Part shown: positions 8,812-14,929 of the stretch, piece after piece
How the letters are laid out: each line of letters opens with the position of its first letter
Position numbering within the stretch: the first letter of the stretch is position 1
Assembly (NCBI GenBank): GCA_045627705.1
Contig: JAZQOE010000146.1
Span: 1 to 23,269, forward strand
Direction of reading: 5' to 3'
DNA length: 23,269 nt
Source: JBMNHG01 sp045627705
Lineage (GTDB): Bacteria > Verrucomicrobiota > Kiritimatiellia > RFP12 > JBMNHG01
Made by a program: the position numbers and the translations under genes
Notes under the pieces: model-generated
Database searches by the model: none
What the model saw: the letters and a program-made list of their open reading frames with translations, nothing else
What the model was told of the DNA's origin: nothing

Positions 8812-9746
8812 TACCGCCGCTTCCGCCAATCATCGATTTCGACAGCGTCGATTCCACGAACCGCGCGCTGGCGGACATGGTTCGGGAGGACTGTGATCTT
8901 CCGGCCTGGACCACCGTCTCCGCCGAGGAACAAACCGCAGGCCGCGGACGTCTCGACCACCGCTGGCAATCGCCAAGCGGACTCAACATCGCATGCTCAA
9001 TCCTTCTTCGTCCGACCGCCCCAATCGAGAACCTTGGGACACTTCCGCTTCTCGTGGGACTCGCCGTCATCCGCGCCGTCTCGCGAATCGATCGGAAAAC
9101 CGGGGACAGACTTCATCTCAAATGGCCGAATGACATCTGGTGCGATGGCAGGAAACTCTGTGGCATCCTGTGCGAAATCCCGACCGACTACCCATCCCCC
9201 CGCGATGGTGCCACACCATTGATCGCCGGCATCGGCATCAATGTCAACACCACCCCCGCCGACCTTCCCCCCGACCTTCGTCAAACCGCCACCTCCCTCT
9301 TCATTGTCTCCCACCACGAATGGGATCGCCGCAATCTACTTGAACTTCTTCGCGAAGAACTAATTAACCTCTATTCTTCCTGGGCAAGAATCGGGGTCTG
9401 TCCCCATCTTTCGGAAAGTGAAAATCGGGGTCTGTCCCCATCTTCGGCACCTCAAAAATCGGGGTCTGTCCCCATTCCCGACACCTCAAAAATCGGGGTC
9501 TGTCCCTATTCCCGGCACCTCAAAAATCGGGGTCTGTCCCCATCTGGAATTTGGGGTCTGTCCCCGTTTATCGATGAGTTGCGGGAGCGGGATTTGCTAC
9601 TTGGAAAAGAGATTTCCGTCGAAATGGGAAGGGAAATAGAGTCGGGAGTTGCGGCTGGAATCGACGAGAATGGGGCGCTGCTGCTCCGCAAGGCAGATGG
9701 CGATATCACGCATGTCTTTGCAGGCGATGTACATATCCTCATGTAA
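8808..9746 (+). CDS. birA: Biotin--[acetyl-CoA-carboxylase] ligase with repeat-encoded insert
   Basis: The enzyme activates biotin with ATP and attaches it to the biotin carrier protein of acetyl-CoA carboxylase, in the cytoplasm. Seen: DSTNRAL (15-21), the biotin/ATP loop GRGR (45-48), KWPND (105-109), KLCGILCE (116-123) with its conserved Lys, GIGINV (141-146), and a C-terminal SH3-like domain (about 260-312, GKEISV to GDVHIL). There is no N-terminal helix-turn-helix, so it is a monofunctional ligase rather than a BirA repressor. Residues about 195-253, between the catalytic and C-terminal domains, are encoded by a palindromic DNA repeat array and have no counterpart in ordinary ligases. 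Both core domains remain in frame, so the enzyme may still work. The ATG overlaps the preceding stop. Confidence 0.92.
   Translation: MIPPLPPIIDFDSVDSTNRALADMVREDCDLPAWTTVSAEEQTAGRGRLDHRWQSPSGLNIACSILLRPTAPIENLGTLPLLVGLAVIRAVSRIDRKTGDRLHLKWPNDIWCDGRKLCGILCEIPTDYPSPRDGATPLIAGIGINVNTTPADLPPDLRQTATSLFIVSHHEWDRRNLLELLREELINLYSSWARIGVCPHLSESENRGLSPSSAPQKSGSVPIPDTSKIGVCPYSRHLKNRGLSPSGIWGLSPFIDELRERDLLLGKEISVEMGREIESGVAAGIDENGALLLRKADGDITHVFAGDVHILM
9391..9567 (+). repeat. Tandem palindromic repeat array inside birA (six GGGGTCTGTCCCC cores)
   Basis: The palindromic core GGGGTCTGTCCCC occurs at 9393-9405, 9427-9439, 9461-9473, 9495-9507 (last C changed to T), 9529-9541 and 9553-9565. The first five are spaced exactly 34 bases apart, the last 24. 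The 34-base unit begins AAAATCGGGGTCTGTCCCC and ends CGGCACCTCA. Because 34 is not a multiple of 3, successive units are read in different frames (IGVCP, NRGLSP, KSGSVP, IGVCP, NRGLSP), and none holds a stop. The core resembles REP sequences mobilised by RAYT-type transposases; none is present here. Confidence 0.93.
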
Positions 9747-9767
9747 AATTTATGCGATTGCAGGCAA

Positions 9768-9796
9768 TTGACAATTCGGCGGCACTTGGCTACCAT
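9768..9796 (+). promoter_or_regulatory. Promoter for exbD-tonB
   Basis: TTGACA (9768-9773), a 17-base spacer and TACCAT (9791-9796) lie in the gap after birA. Initiation would fall near 9803, leaving a leader of only about 8 bases before the exbD ATG at 9811. No Shine-Dalgarno sequence is seen there, which fits an almost leaderless message. Confidence 0.5.
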
Positions 9797-9810
9797 GCAT
9801 TCTCCGAATT

Positions 9811-10215
9811 ATGCCACGCAACCGACAAAGGGCTTCTACCAAGGCTATCAGCAGCATCGATATGACGCCGCTGATGGACTTGACCTTCTTGTTGCTCATT
9901 GCGTTTATCATCACGTATCCTACCTTGGAACAAGGTATTTCCGTAAAGTTGCCACGAGCGTCGGCCGCGAATATCTCGGAAACAAAGCCGATGTCGCTGA
10001 CCATTGCAAATGATGGCAGGATATACCTCGACAAAGTGCAAGTTTCGCTCGAAAGCCTTGCGACCACGCTTTCGTCAGCTATCGCCTCCGACCCCGACAC
10101 GGCGCTTTTGCTGCGAGGCGACGAAGATTTGCCATACGGGCGCATGGTTGAAGTCCTGAAGGTAGCAAAGAAAGCCAATGTCGTGCGCATGGCATTGGTA
10201 ACAGAGGCGGAATAA
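9811..10215 (+). CDS. ExbD/TolR-family energy-transducing membrane protein
   Basis: This 134-residue single-pass inner-membrane protein belongs to the ExbB-ExbD / TolQ-TolR proton-driven motor. The family signature is clear: a short basic cytoplasmic N-terminus (MPRNRQRASTK), then SSIDMTPLMDLTFLLLIAFI (residues 14-33) with the membrane aspartate D24 that carries protons. A periplasmic domain follows, with LTIANDGRIYLDK and LLLRGDEDLPYGRMVEVLKV. The next gene, tonB/tolA-like, starts one base after its stop, so they form an operon. No exbB/tolQ lies beside it, though the partner normally precedes it. ExbD and TolR cannot be told apart from sequence alone. Confidence 0.92.
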   Translation: MPRNRQRASTKAISSIDMTPLMDLTFLLLIAFIITYPTLEQGISVKLPRASAANISETKPMSLTIANDGRIYLDKVQVSLESLATTLSSAIASDPDTALLLRGDEDLPYGRMVEVLKVAKKANVVRMALVTEAE

Positions 10216-10216
10216 T

Positions 10217-10987
10217 ATGATCAAAGCTTCTTCAGCCTTCATTTCCATAGCAATTCACGCGGCGATCATCATCTTCTGCGTCGGGTCTTCCGCGGTGAGC
10301 GGGTGTCTGTTCTTCAAGAAAGACGAAATCATCCCGATTGACTTCACGGTCGCCATCGAGTCTTCGCCCGATGCCATCGACCAGCTTGAACCGCCGGTCG
10401 AAGATGAATCGCCAGCCCCTCCCGAACCAGCCCCGCTCGACGAGATTGCCCCGCCGCCACCCCCTCCAGACCCCGACCCCATTCCCGAAAAAAAGGTCGA
10501 GCCTGAAAAGAAACCAGAGAAAAAGCCCGAAAAAAAACCTGAGAAGAAGCCTGAGAAGCAGGTCGAAAAGAAGAAACCCGAAATCAAGAAGGGCCGTCGC
10601 ATAAAAGGACCCGAAAACCATCCTGTCGAGCAATCAAAGCTTTCCGCCGCTGAAATCGCAAGGCGCCTCAAGGACGGCGCCCGTGCCGGCAAGGTCGATT
10701 CACTGGAGCCAGGCGAAGAGCAGAAGAACTTCAACAAGATCCAAAAGGCGCTATACGATGCCTGGATACAACCTCCTCACGCCAATGTTCGCCAGTGCCC
10801 CGTCGGCAGGATAACTTTCGATAAATTCGGCAATATCACCGCGCGGGAACTTGAGAAGTCATCAGGCAATGCCGCCCTCGATCAATCGGTGCGCGAGGCA
10901 ATGAAACGCGTCCAACGCATAAACGGGCTAACGGAAAAGTTCCTCGCTCGCTACACATCCATTTCAATCGATTTCGAAGTCATGTGA
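10217..10987 (+). CDS. TonB/TolA-like energy transducer
   Basis: A 256-residue protein with the TonB/TolA plan: an N-terminal membrane anchor (about residues 7-27, AFISIAIHAAIIIFCVGSSA), an acidic proline-rich stretch (about 56-92), a Lys-Pro-Glu repeat (EKKPEKKPEKKPEKKPEK, about 95-120) that would span the periplasm, and a C-terminal domain (about 165-256). The latter contains ALYDAWIQPP, GRITFDKFGNITARELEKSS and GNAALDQSVREAMKRV. The 'W..P' plus 'SSGN..LD' pattern is closer to TolA than to classical TonB, so with the upstream ExbD/TolR it may serve a Tol-type envelope system rather than nutrient import. A bidirectional terminator follows the stop. Confidence 0.85.
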   Translation: MIKASSAFISIAIHAAIIIFCVGSSAVSGCLFFKKDEIIPIDFTVAIESSPDAIDQLEPPVEDESPAPPEPAPLDEIAPPPPPPDPDPIPEKKVEPEKKPEKKPEKKPEKKPEKQVEKKKPEIKKGRRIKGPENHPVEQSKLSAAEIARRLKDGARAGKVDSLEPGEEQKNFNKIQKALYDAWIQPPHANVRQCPVGRITFDKFGNITARELEKSSGNAALDQSVREAMKRVQRINGLTEKFLARYTSISIDFEVM

Positions 10988-11001
10988 CGACTCCTTGAAA
11001 C

Positions 11002-11055
11002 AAAAAAACGGCGCGCCACGAAATGGGCTTCCATTTCGCGGCGCACCGTTTTTTT
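11002..11055. terminator. Bidirectional terminator hairpin between convergent genes
   Basis: A 25-base arm (11002-11026, starting AAAAAAACGGCGCGCC) pairs with 11031-11055 (ending GCGCACCGTTTTTTT) around the loop GCTT, with only two mismatched or wobble positions. Both strands end in seven Ts after a GC stem, so it can stop transcription from tonB (plus) and from the convergent gene (minus). Confidence 0.9.
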
Positions 11056-11080
11056 GCAAGTCTGGATCCAGTGCAACGGG

Positions 11081-11965
11081 CTATTTCCCGCGCTTGCTGC
11101 CGGCGGAAAGCGCGGCCGTCTTGTTCGGGCTGGCGCGGCCTTCCAGATCGGGGGCGCGGCGCTCGAGCGCGGCACGCGAGATTTCAATGTCCTCACGGGC
11201 CTCGTCAGGACGGAAGCAACCAACCGTGACCATGTCCTGCGGGCGGATTGTAGCCCAGGAGAAGTTAAGTCCGACAAACGGCGTGGCGCGTCCGGCGGCC
11301 ATTGGCTTGATAGTCATGACCGGCTTCTTCGCGTTCCATATCACCTTGTTGATGTACTCGATCTCGACCTGCATGAGGAAGCCCATGCAGTTGTAGATCT
11401 GGATGTAGGTCTCGACATCGTAGCCGTTGGCGTCGCTGTACAGGACGAGTTCCGGCATGTGGGCGGAAAGACCGGGGACCATGCCGGCCTGACGGATCAT
11501 GTCGAGGTAGTCGGGCAGGCGGTCCATCGTGCCCTTGTTCTTGTTCACCAGCTGTTCCGCGGAAGAGTGGTGGACAAGGCAGAACGTGGCGCCGAGTTTC
11601 TTGCTGAGTTTGATGCGCGCCTCGGCCTCCTTGCGGGCCCTGGCATTGTCATCGACATTGATGATCGGCGTATCGATCATGATGAGCTTGCGGTTCGCGC
11701 GCTCCTCGGCCATGCGGATGCCGCGCATCATCGCGGGCTTGTCCTCGAAAAGGCCCATGATCGTGTCGATGCCTTCGTCGAGGAAGACCCCGAGAAGATC
11801 GGCTACATTCTTAGGCGACGAATGGCGCTCCTTGATCATCTTGTCCTGCGCGGGACTGCGATGGCTCCAGCCGAGCATCCAGTTCGTGCCGATGATCATG
11901 CGGGAGACGGAAACACCGCCGACCGTGGTGCGCGGAAACAATGGCGCAACATCCTTCCTGACCAT
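11081..11965 (-). CDS. Probable aldo/keto-reductase-like TIM-barrel protein
   Basis: 294 residues from the chosen start. The frame is open further upstream to 12010, but the ATG at 11965 has a perfect GGAGG 8 bases before it (11974-11978), so the protein begins MVRKDVAPLFPRTTVGG. The layout is alternating beta and alpha: SVSRMIIGTNWML, EGIDTIMGLFE, LIMIDTPIINVDD, ATFCLVHHSSAEQL, MVPGLSAHMPELVLYS, KKPVMTIKPMAAGR and MVTVGCFRPDEAREDIEIS. This order, and the last two strands in particular, resemble the aldo/keto reductase barrel, but the catalytic Asp-Tyr-Lys-His set could not be assigned, so substrate and even catalysis are open. The C-terminus is basic and low in complexity (EGRASPNKTAALSAGSKRGK). 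It lies downstream of the NYN gene on the same strand. Confidence 0.65.
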   Translation of the reverse strand: MVRKDVAPLFPRTTVGGVSVSRMIIGTNWMLGWSHRSPAQDKMIKERHSSPKNVADLLGVFLDEGIDTIMGLFEDKPAMMRGIRMAEERANRKLIMIDTPIINVDDNARARKEAEARIKLSKKLGATFCLVHHSSAEQLVNKNKGTMDRLPDYLDMIRQAGMVPGLSAHMPELVLYSDANGYDVETYIQIYNCMGFLMQVEIEYINKVIWNAKKPVMTIKPMAAGRATPFVGLNFSWATIRPQDMVTVGCFRPDEAREDIEISRAALERRAPDLEGRASPNKTAALSAGSKRGK

Positions 11966-11973
11966 ATCAACAA

Positions 11974-11978
11974 CCTCC
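11974..11978 (-). promoter_or_regulatory. Strong ribosome-binding site deciding the start at 11965
   Basis: On the minus strand GGAGG is followed by 8 bases and ATG. The alternative longer start at 12010 has no such site and would begin inside the hairpin at 12000-12022, so the shorter protein is preferred. Confidence 0.75.
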
Positions 11979-11999
11979 GATGGAATCCACACGGATGAT

Positions 12000-12029
12000 G
12001 CGCGCCGCAATCTGCGGCGCGCCGTTTTT
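12000..12029 (+). terminator. Perfect GC hairpin with T-tract on the plus strand
   Basis: GCGCGCCGCA (12000-12009), loop ATC, TGCGGCGCGC (12013-12022), then CGTTTTT. As a terminator it faces the plus strand, where no gene precedes it. On the minus strand, between the NYN gene and the next gene, it has no T-tract after the stem and may act as an attenuator or RNA-processing hairpin instead. Confidence 0.55.
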
Positions 12030-12049
12030 CAAGAACACAAGCGGGTCAA

Positions 12050-12910
12050 TCAGGCGACAGGCTCTGCGGGAGTATCGCCGGCCGCATCGTCATGCCGAGG
12101 GAAAGACGAGCCATGGATGGCATGCTCGTGGCGACACTGGGAGCAGTAGAAATACGGCTTGTCCCACGTCGTCTCCTCCTCGCGGCCGCAATTGTCGCAC
12201 TTGCGGATTTCCTTGTGGCGCGAGTTGCGGCATTCGCTGCAGAAGAAATCGGGTCCGGCCCAAGTCGTGACCTCTTCCTTGCCGCACTGCTTGCAGACGC
12301 GCGTCTGCTCCTCGCGGACAAGGCGCACTTCCTTCGCATGCTCGTCGAGGAAGATCGGGGGAAGATCCATCACGTTCGGCGTCGTGAGAAGCGTCGCGCT
12401 GGTAACGAACTTGCCGTTGAGATTGTTGATCGCGACAAGCTGCACCCTCTTGCCCATCTGGCGCACGCGGCGGAGAAGCGGGACATAATCCGCGTCGCCC
12501 GCAACGATGATCGCGAGATCATAGACGCCCGGCATTGCCGCATACTGGATCATCGAGGAGGCGAGCGCGACATTCACCCACTTGTCCTCGGGACGCGTCG
12601 CTGGCTCGCGGCGGAAGTCAATCTCGAGAATCTCGGTGTCATAGCCGCACTGAAGCGCGAGGAAATCGTAGAACGTACGCTGTTTGGAAGGATTGTATCC
12701 GGTCTTGTTCATCGGGATAGTCCCGAAATAGCACGTGCGCACGATGTCGATATCAGCATCAAGCTGCTCGCTGATCAAACGCGCGATAAGACCGGGTATC
12801 CCGGCATAATCGATTTCGAACCCCTGCTCCTCGTTCAATGTATCGAAAAGAACCTGCCTGCCCTTATACAGCCAGCTTCCATCGATAAAGATCATCGCTT
12901 TCAACGACAT
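12050..12910 (-). CDS. NYN-domain (PIN-like) putative RNase with two C-terminal zinc ribbons
   Basis: 286 residues; GGAG lies 8 bases before the ATG. Residues 1-185 form a NYN domain of the LabA/DUF88 type: MIFIDGSWLY (6-15) with D10, RTFYDFLALQCGYDTEIL (78-95), DKWVNVALASSMI (109-121) and IIVAGDADYVPLLRRV (134-149) with D139 and D141. These acidic residues match the metal-binding nuclease centre of PIN-like enzymes. The C-terminus has two near-duplicate zinc ribbons: C206/C209...C224/C227 and C238/C241...C256/C259, both of the form CxxCGxEEx(T)TW..P.F.CSxCR. They may bind RNA, ribosomes or protein. The tail is acidic and Pro/Ala-rich. Ribonuclease activity is a family inference. Confidence 0.85.
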   Translation of the reverse strand: MSLKAMIFIDGSWLYKGRQVLFDTLNEEQGFEIDYAGIPGLIARLISEQLDADIDIVRTCYFGTIPMNKTGYNPSKQRTFYDFLALQCGYDTEILEIDFRREPATRPEDKWVNVALASSMIQYAAMPGVYDLAIIVAGDADYVPLLRRVRQMGKRVQLVAINNLNGKFVTSATLLTTPNVMDLPPIFLDEHAKEVRLVREEQTRVCKQCGKEEVTTWAGPDFFCSECRNSRHKEIRKCDNCGREEETTWDKPYFYCSQCRHEHAIHGSSFPRHDDAAGDTPAEPVA

Positions 12911-12970
12911 AGGTAGAACTCCATTCCGATATTCAGTTATCCCAACACCAATAAGAAGTTTGCTTTATTG

Positions 12971-12987
12971 CTTTATTGCGAATAAAG
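12971..12987. promoter_or_regulatory. Inverted repeat in the divergent intergenic region
   Basis: CTTTATT-GCG-AATAAAG is a perfect 7-base inverted repeat, preceded by a second TGCTTTAT. It lies 60 bases upstream of the minus-strand NYN gene in an AT-rich region and could be an operator or form part of a promoter. No regulator is assigned. Confidence 0.35.
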
Positions 12988-13031
12988 AACACCGGAAATT
13001 TTCTTACGGTTTATGTGCAAAATATATTGGC

Positions 13032-13060
13032 TTGACTCGTAAAAGGCAAGCAAATATTTA
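13032..13060 (+). promoter_or_regulatory. Upstream promoter candidate for the alcohol dehydrogenase
   Basis: TTGACT (13032-13037), a 17-base spacer and TATTTA (13055-13060) in the AT-rich 260-base gap between the divergent NYN and dehydrogenase genes. It would give a leader of about 100 bases. Confidence 0.45.
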
Positions 13061-13107
13061 AACAACCGACATTTGAACTGATTTCCAAAAACGACAATCG
13101 CCCCATC

Positions 13108-13134
13108 TTGACAATCTCGAATCCAGGTTATAAA
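13108..13134 (+). promoter_or_regulatory. Proximal promoter for the alcohol dehydrogenase
   Basis: TTGACA at 13108-13113 and TATAAA at 13129-13134, a 15-base spacing (TAAATT at 13131 gives 17). Transcription would start near 13141, about 30 bases before the ATG at 13171. This is why a TTG start at 13108, which lies in the -35 itself, is rejected. Confidence 0.55.
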
Positions 13135-13170
13135 TTGCGCGCGTTGCTGTTACGAAACAAGGGCAGGCCC

Positions 13171-14295
13171 ATGATTCTTCCAAGTTTTTTCCAGTCCCCG
13201 GCCCACATTCATTCCGGGGAACGCGCACTTGCGAAACTTCCATCCGAAGCTGCGCCTTACGGTGCAAATGGCATCGTAGTGCATGGCAAGGCAATTTGCT
13301 CCGGCAATATCCGCGAATCTCTCGACGCCGCCATGGCGCAGGCTGGTGTGACCGCGGAATTCCACCGTCATGACGGCGGAGAACCGACGCTCGGTGAAGT
13401 CGAGTCCCTTCGCGCCACAATTCGGGACCGCGATGCCAAATGGGTCATGGCGATCGGCGGCGGAAGCGTGATGGATCTCGCGAAGGCGGCGGCCGGCCTC
13501 GCGACAGCGCCAGAGTCTGTCGCCGCATATCAGGGCGGGGCGCCGATACCGCCAGCGCGCATTCCGCTCTTCGCCGCGCCCTCGACCGCCGGCACGGGTT
13601 CGGAAGCAACGATTGTCGCCGTTCTTACCGATCCCATGCGCAACCTCAAACAGTCGATCCGCCACCAATCGTTCATGCCGCGCGCCGTCGCCCTTGACCC
13701 CGCATTGCTGCGCGACTGCCCGAAATCCGTACTCGCCGCCTCTGGCATGGACGCCATTACGCAAGCCTTTGAATCGTACACGAGCAACAAGGCGACACCC
13801 TTCACCCGCGCGCTTTCGGAACTTGCGCTCGTGCGTCTTGTCAACGCCCTTCCCAAGGCCTGGCGCGGCGAACGCACCGACGCCACGCTTTCCGATCTTC
13901 TCGAAGGAAGCTTTACCGCCGGCCTCGCGCTTTCACATGCGCGCCTTGGAGTCGTCCATGGCCTCGCGCATCCGCTCGGCGCGCGATGGCATATCCCGCA
14001 CGGCAAGGCATGCGCAATCTGCCTGCCTCTTGCGATCGACTTCAACAAGGATGCAATCGCAAGCGACCTCGCCCATCTCGAAAAGGTCTTCGGGCGTCCA
14101 TTCCCGCAAATCGTCGATGCCCTGATGCGCGAGTTTGAAATCGTCTCGCCGCTGAAGGGCGTCGTGCTGGATGACGACACCCGCGCCGCGATCATCCGCG
14201 AAACGCTCGCGTCCGGCTCCACCGCCGCCAACCCGCGTCCCGTCGATGCCGCGTCCGCCGCGGCATTGCTGGACAAGCTCATTGCATCCGAATAG
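13171..14295 (+). CDS. Iron-containing (group III) alcohol dehydrogenase
   Basis: 374 residues, the normal length for the family. Enzymes of this fold use NAD(P) and a divalent metal to interconvert alcohols and aldehydes or ketones. Seen: the nucleotide-binding loop AIGGGSVMDLAKA (94-106), PSTAGTGSEAT (137-147), SGMDAITQAFESYTS (191-205) and the His-rich stretch VVHGLAHPLGARWHIPHGKA (261-280). By alignment to the FucO-type pattern, metal ligands would be D194, position 198, H263 and H277; position 198 is Gln here, where the classical motif has His. Some related subfamilies also carry Gln, so the enzyme need not be dead, but its metal or substrate may differ. The ATG at 13171 was chosen because a promoter overlaps the longer TTG start. 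Substrate unknown. Confidence 0.9.
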   Translation: MILPSFFQSPAHIHSGERALAKLPSEAAPYGANGIVVHGKAICSGNIRESLDAAMAQAGVTAEFHRHDGGEPTLGEVESLRATIRDRDAKWVMAIGGGSVMDLAKAAAGLATAPESVAAYQGGAPIPPARIPLFAAPSTAGTGSEATIVAVLTDPMRNLKQSIRHQSFMPRAVALDPALLRDCPKSVLAASGMDAITQAFESYTSNKATPFTRALSELALVRLVNALPKAWRGERTDATLSDLLEGSFTAGLALSHARLGVVHGLAHPLGARWHIPHGKACAICLPLAIDFNKDAIASDLAHLEKVFGRPFPQIVDALMREFEIVSPLKGVVLDDDTRAAIIRETLASGSTAANPRPVDAASAAALLDKLIASE

Positions 14296-14310
14296 CCGCG
14301 CGGCAAACGG

Positions 14311-14340
14311 ATGACAAACACGAGCGCTATGTGCTATTGT
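14311..14340 (+). promoter_or_regulatory. Promoter candidate for def
   Basis: ATGACA (14311-14316), an 18-base spacer and TATTGT (14335-14340) with an upstream TG (TGCTATTGT, extended -10). It lies in the 73-base gap before def and suggests def and the following genes have their own transcription. Confidence 0.4.
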
Positions 14341-14368
14341 CCTTGCCGAATTTCGAAAGGGTTTCATC

Positions 14369-14911
14369 ATGGCACTCAGAATCACAAGGTACGGCGAGGA
14401 CATTCTTCGCCAAAAGGCGGTCAAGGTCGAGCAGTTCACGCCCGAACTGAAGAAGCTGGCGCAGGACATGCTCTTATCCATGGCGGCCGCGAATGGCGTC
14501 GGCCTCGCCGCCGAGCAGGTAGGCGAGACTTGCGCGATGTGCGTGATCGATGTCCCGAAGGAATGCGAGCGCAAGGAGTGCGTGGAATTCAACGAGTCGA
14601 TCGCGATGCCGCTCATCATGGTCAATCCCAGGATCACCGCGAGCGAAGGCAAGCAGCGCAACGAGGAGGGATGCCTGAGCTTCCCGGACATCGGCGCGCC
14701 AATCACCCGCGCAATGCAAGTCACCGCACACTACCAGGACCTTGACGGCGCAGAACACGATATCACGGCAAGAGGCCTTCTCGCCCGCGCGATCCAGCAC
14801 GAGCTCGACCATCTCGACGGCGTGCTGCTGGTTGACCGTATGAGCCAGCTTCAGCGCGTCGCTGTCGCAGGCCAGCTCAAGCGCCTGCAGAAAAAGGCCA
14901 AGGGCAAGTAG
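14369..14911 (+). CDS. def: Peptide deformylase
   Basis: This enzyme removes the formyl group from the N-terminal methionine of new proteins, in the cytoplasm near the ribosome exit. All three family motifs are intact: GVGLAAEQVG (43-52), EEGCLSFP (99-106) and QHELDHLDG (143-151). The metal ligands are C102, H144 and H148, with catalytic E145. At 180 residues it is typical, though residues 62-80 (PKECERKECVEFNESIAMP) are a slightly long loop between the first two motifs. AAAGGG stands 8 bases before the ATG. The acyltransferase gene begins 18 bases after its stop, so they are likely co-transcribed. Confidence 0.97.
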   Translation: MALRITRYGEDILRQKAVKVEQFTPELKKLAQDMLLSMAAANGVGLAAEQVGETCAMCVIDVPKECERKECVEFNESIAMPLIMVNPRITASEGKQRNEEGCLSFPDIGAPITRAMQVTAHYQDLDGAEHDITARGLLARAIQHELDHLDGVLLVDRMSQLQRVAVAGQLKRLQKKAKGK

Positions 14912-14929
14912 GTTCACGAGAGGTCCGCG

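Noticed and set aside
9391..9567. CRISPR array as an explanation for the regular 34-bp repeats
   Set aside because: The whole 34-base unit including the 'spacer' is repeated, the period is too short, it lies inside a gene, and no cas gene is present.
11054..11998. 314-codon plus-strand frame opposite the TIM-barrel gene
   Set aside because: It begins inside the terminator; the minus-strand gene has a strong ribosome-binding site and a beta/alpha pattern.
12092..12916. 274-codon plus-strand frame opposite the NYN gene
   Set aside because: The minus strand carries the NYN acidic motifs and two zinc ribbons; the plus frame has no recognisable feature.
13108..13170. Longer TTG start for the alcohol dehydrogenase
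   Set aside because: The TTG is the first part of a TTGACA -35 element, and the added residues do not belong to the family.
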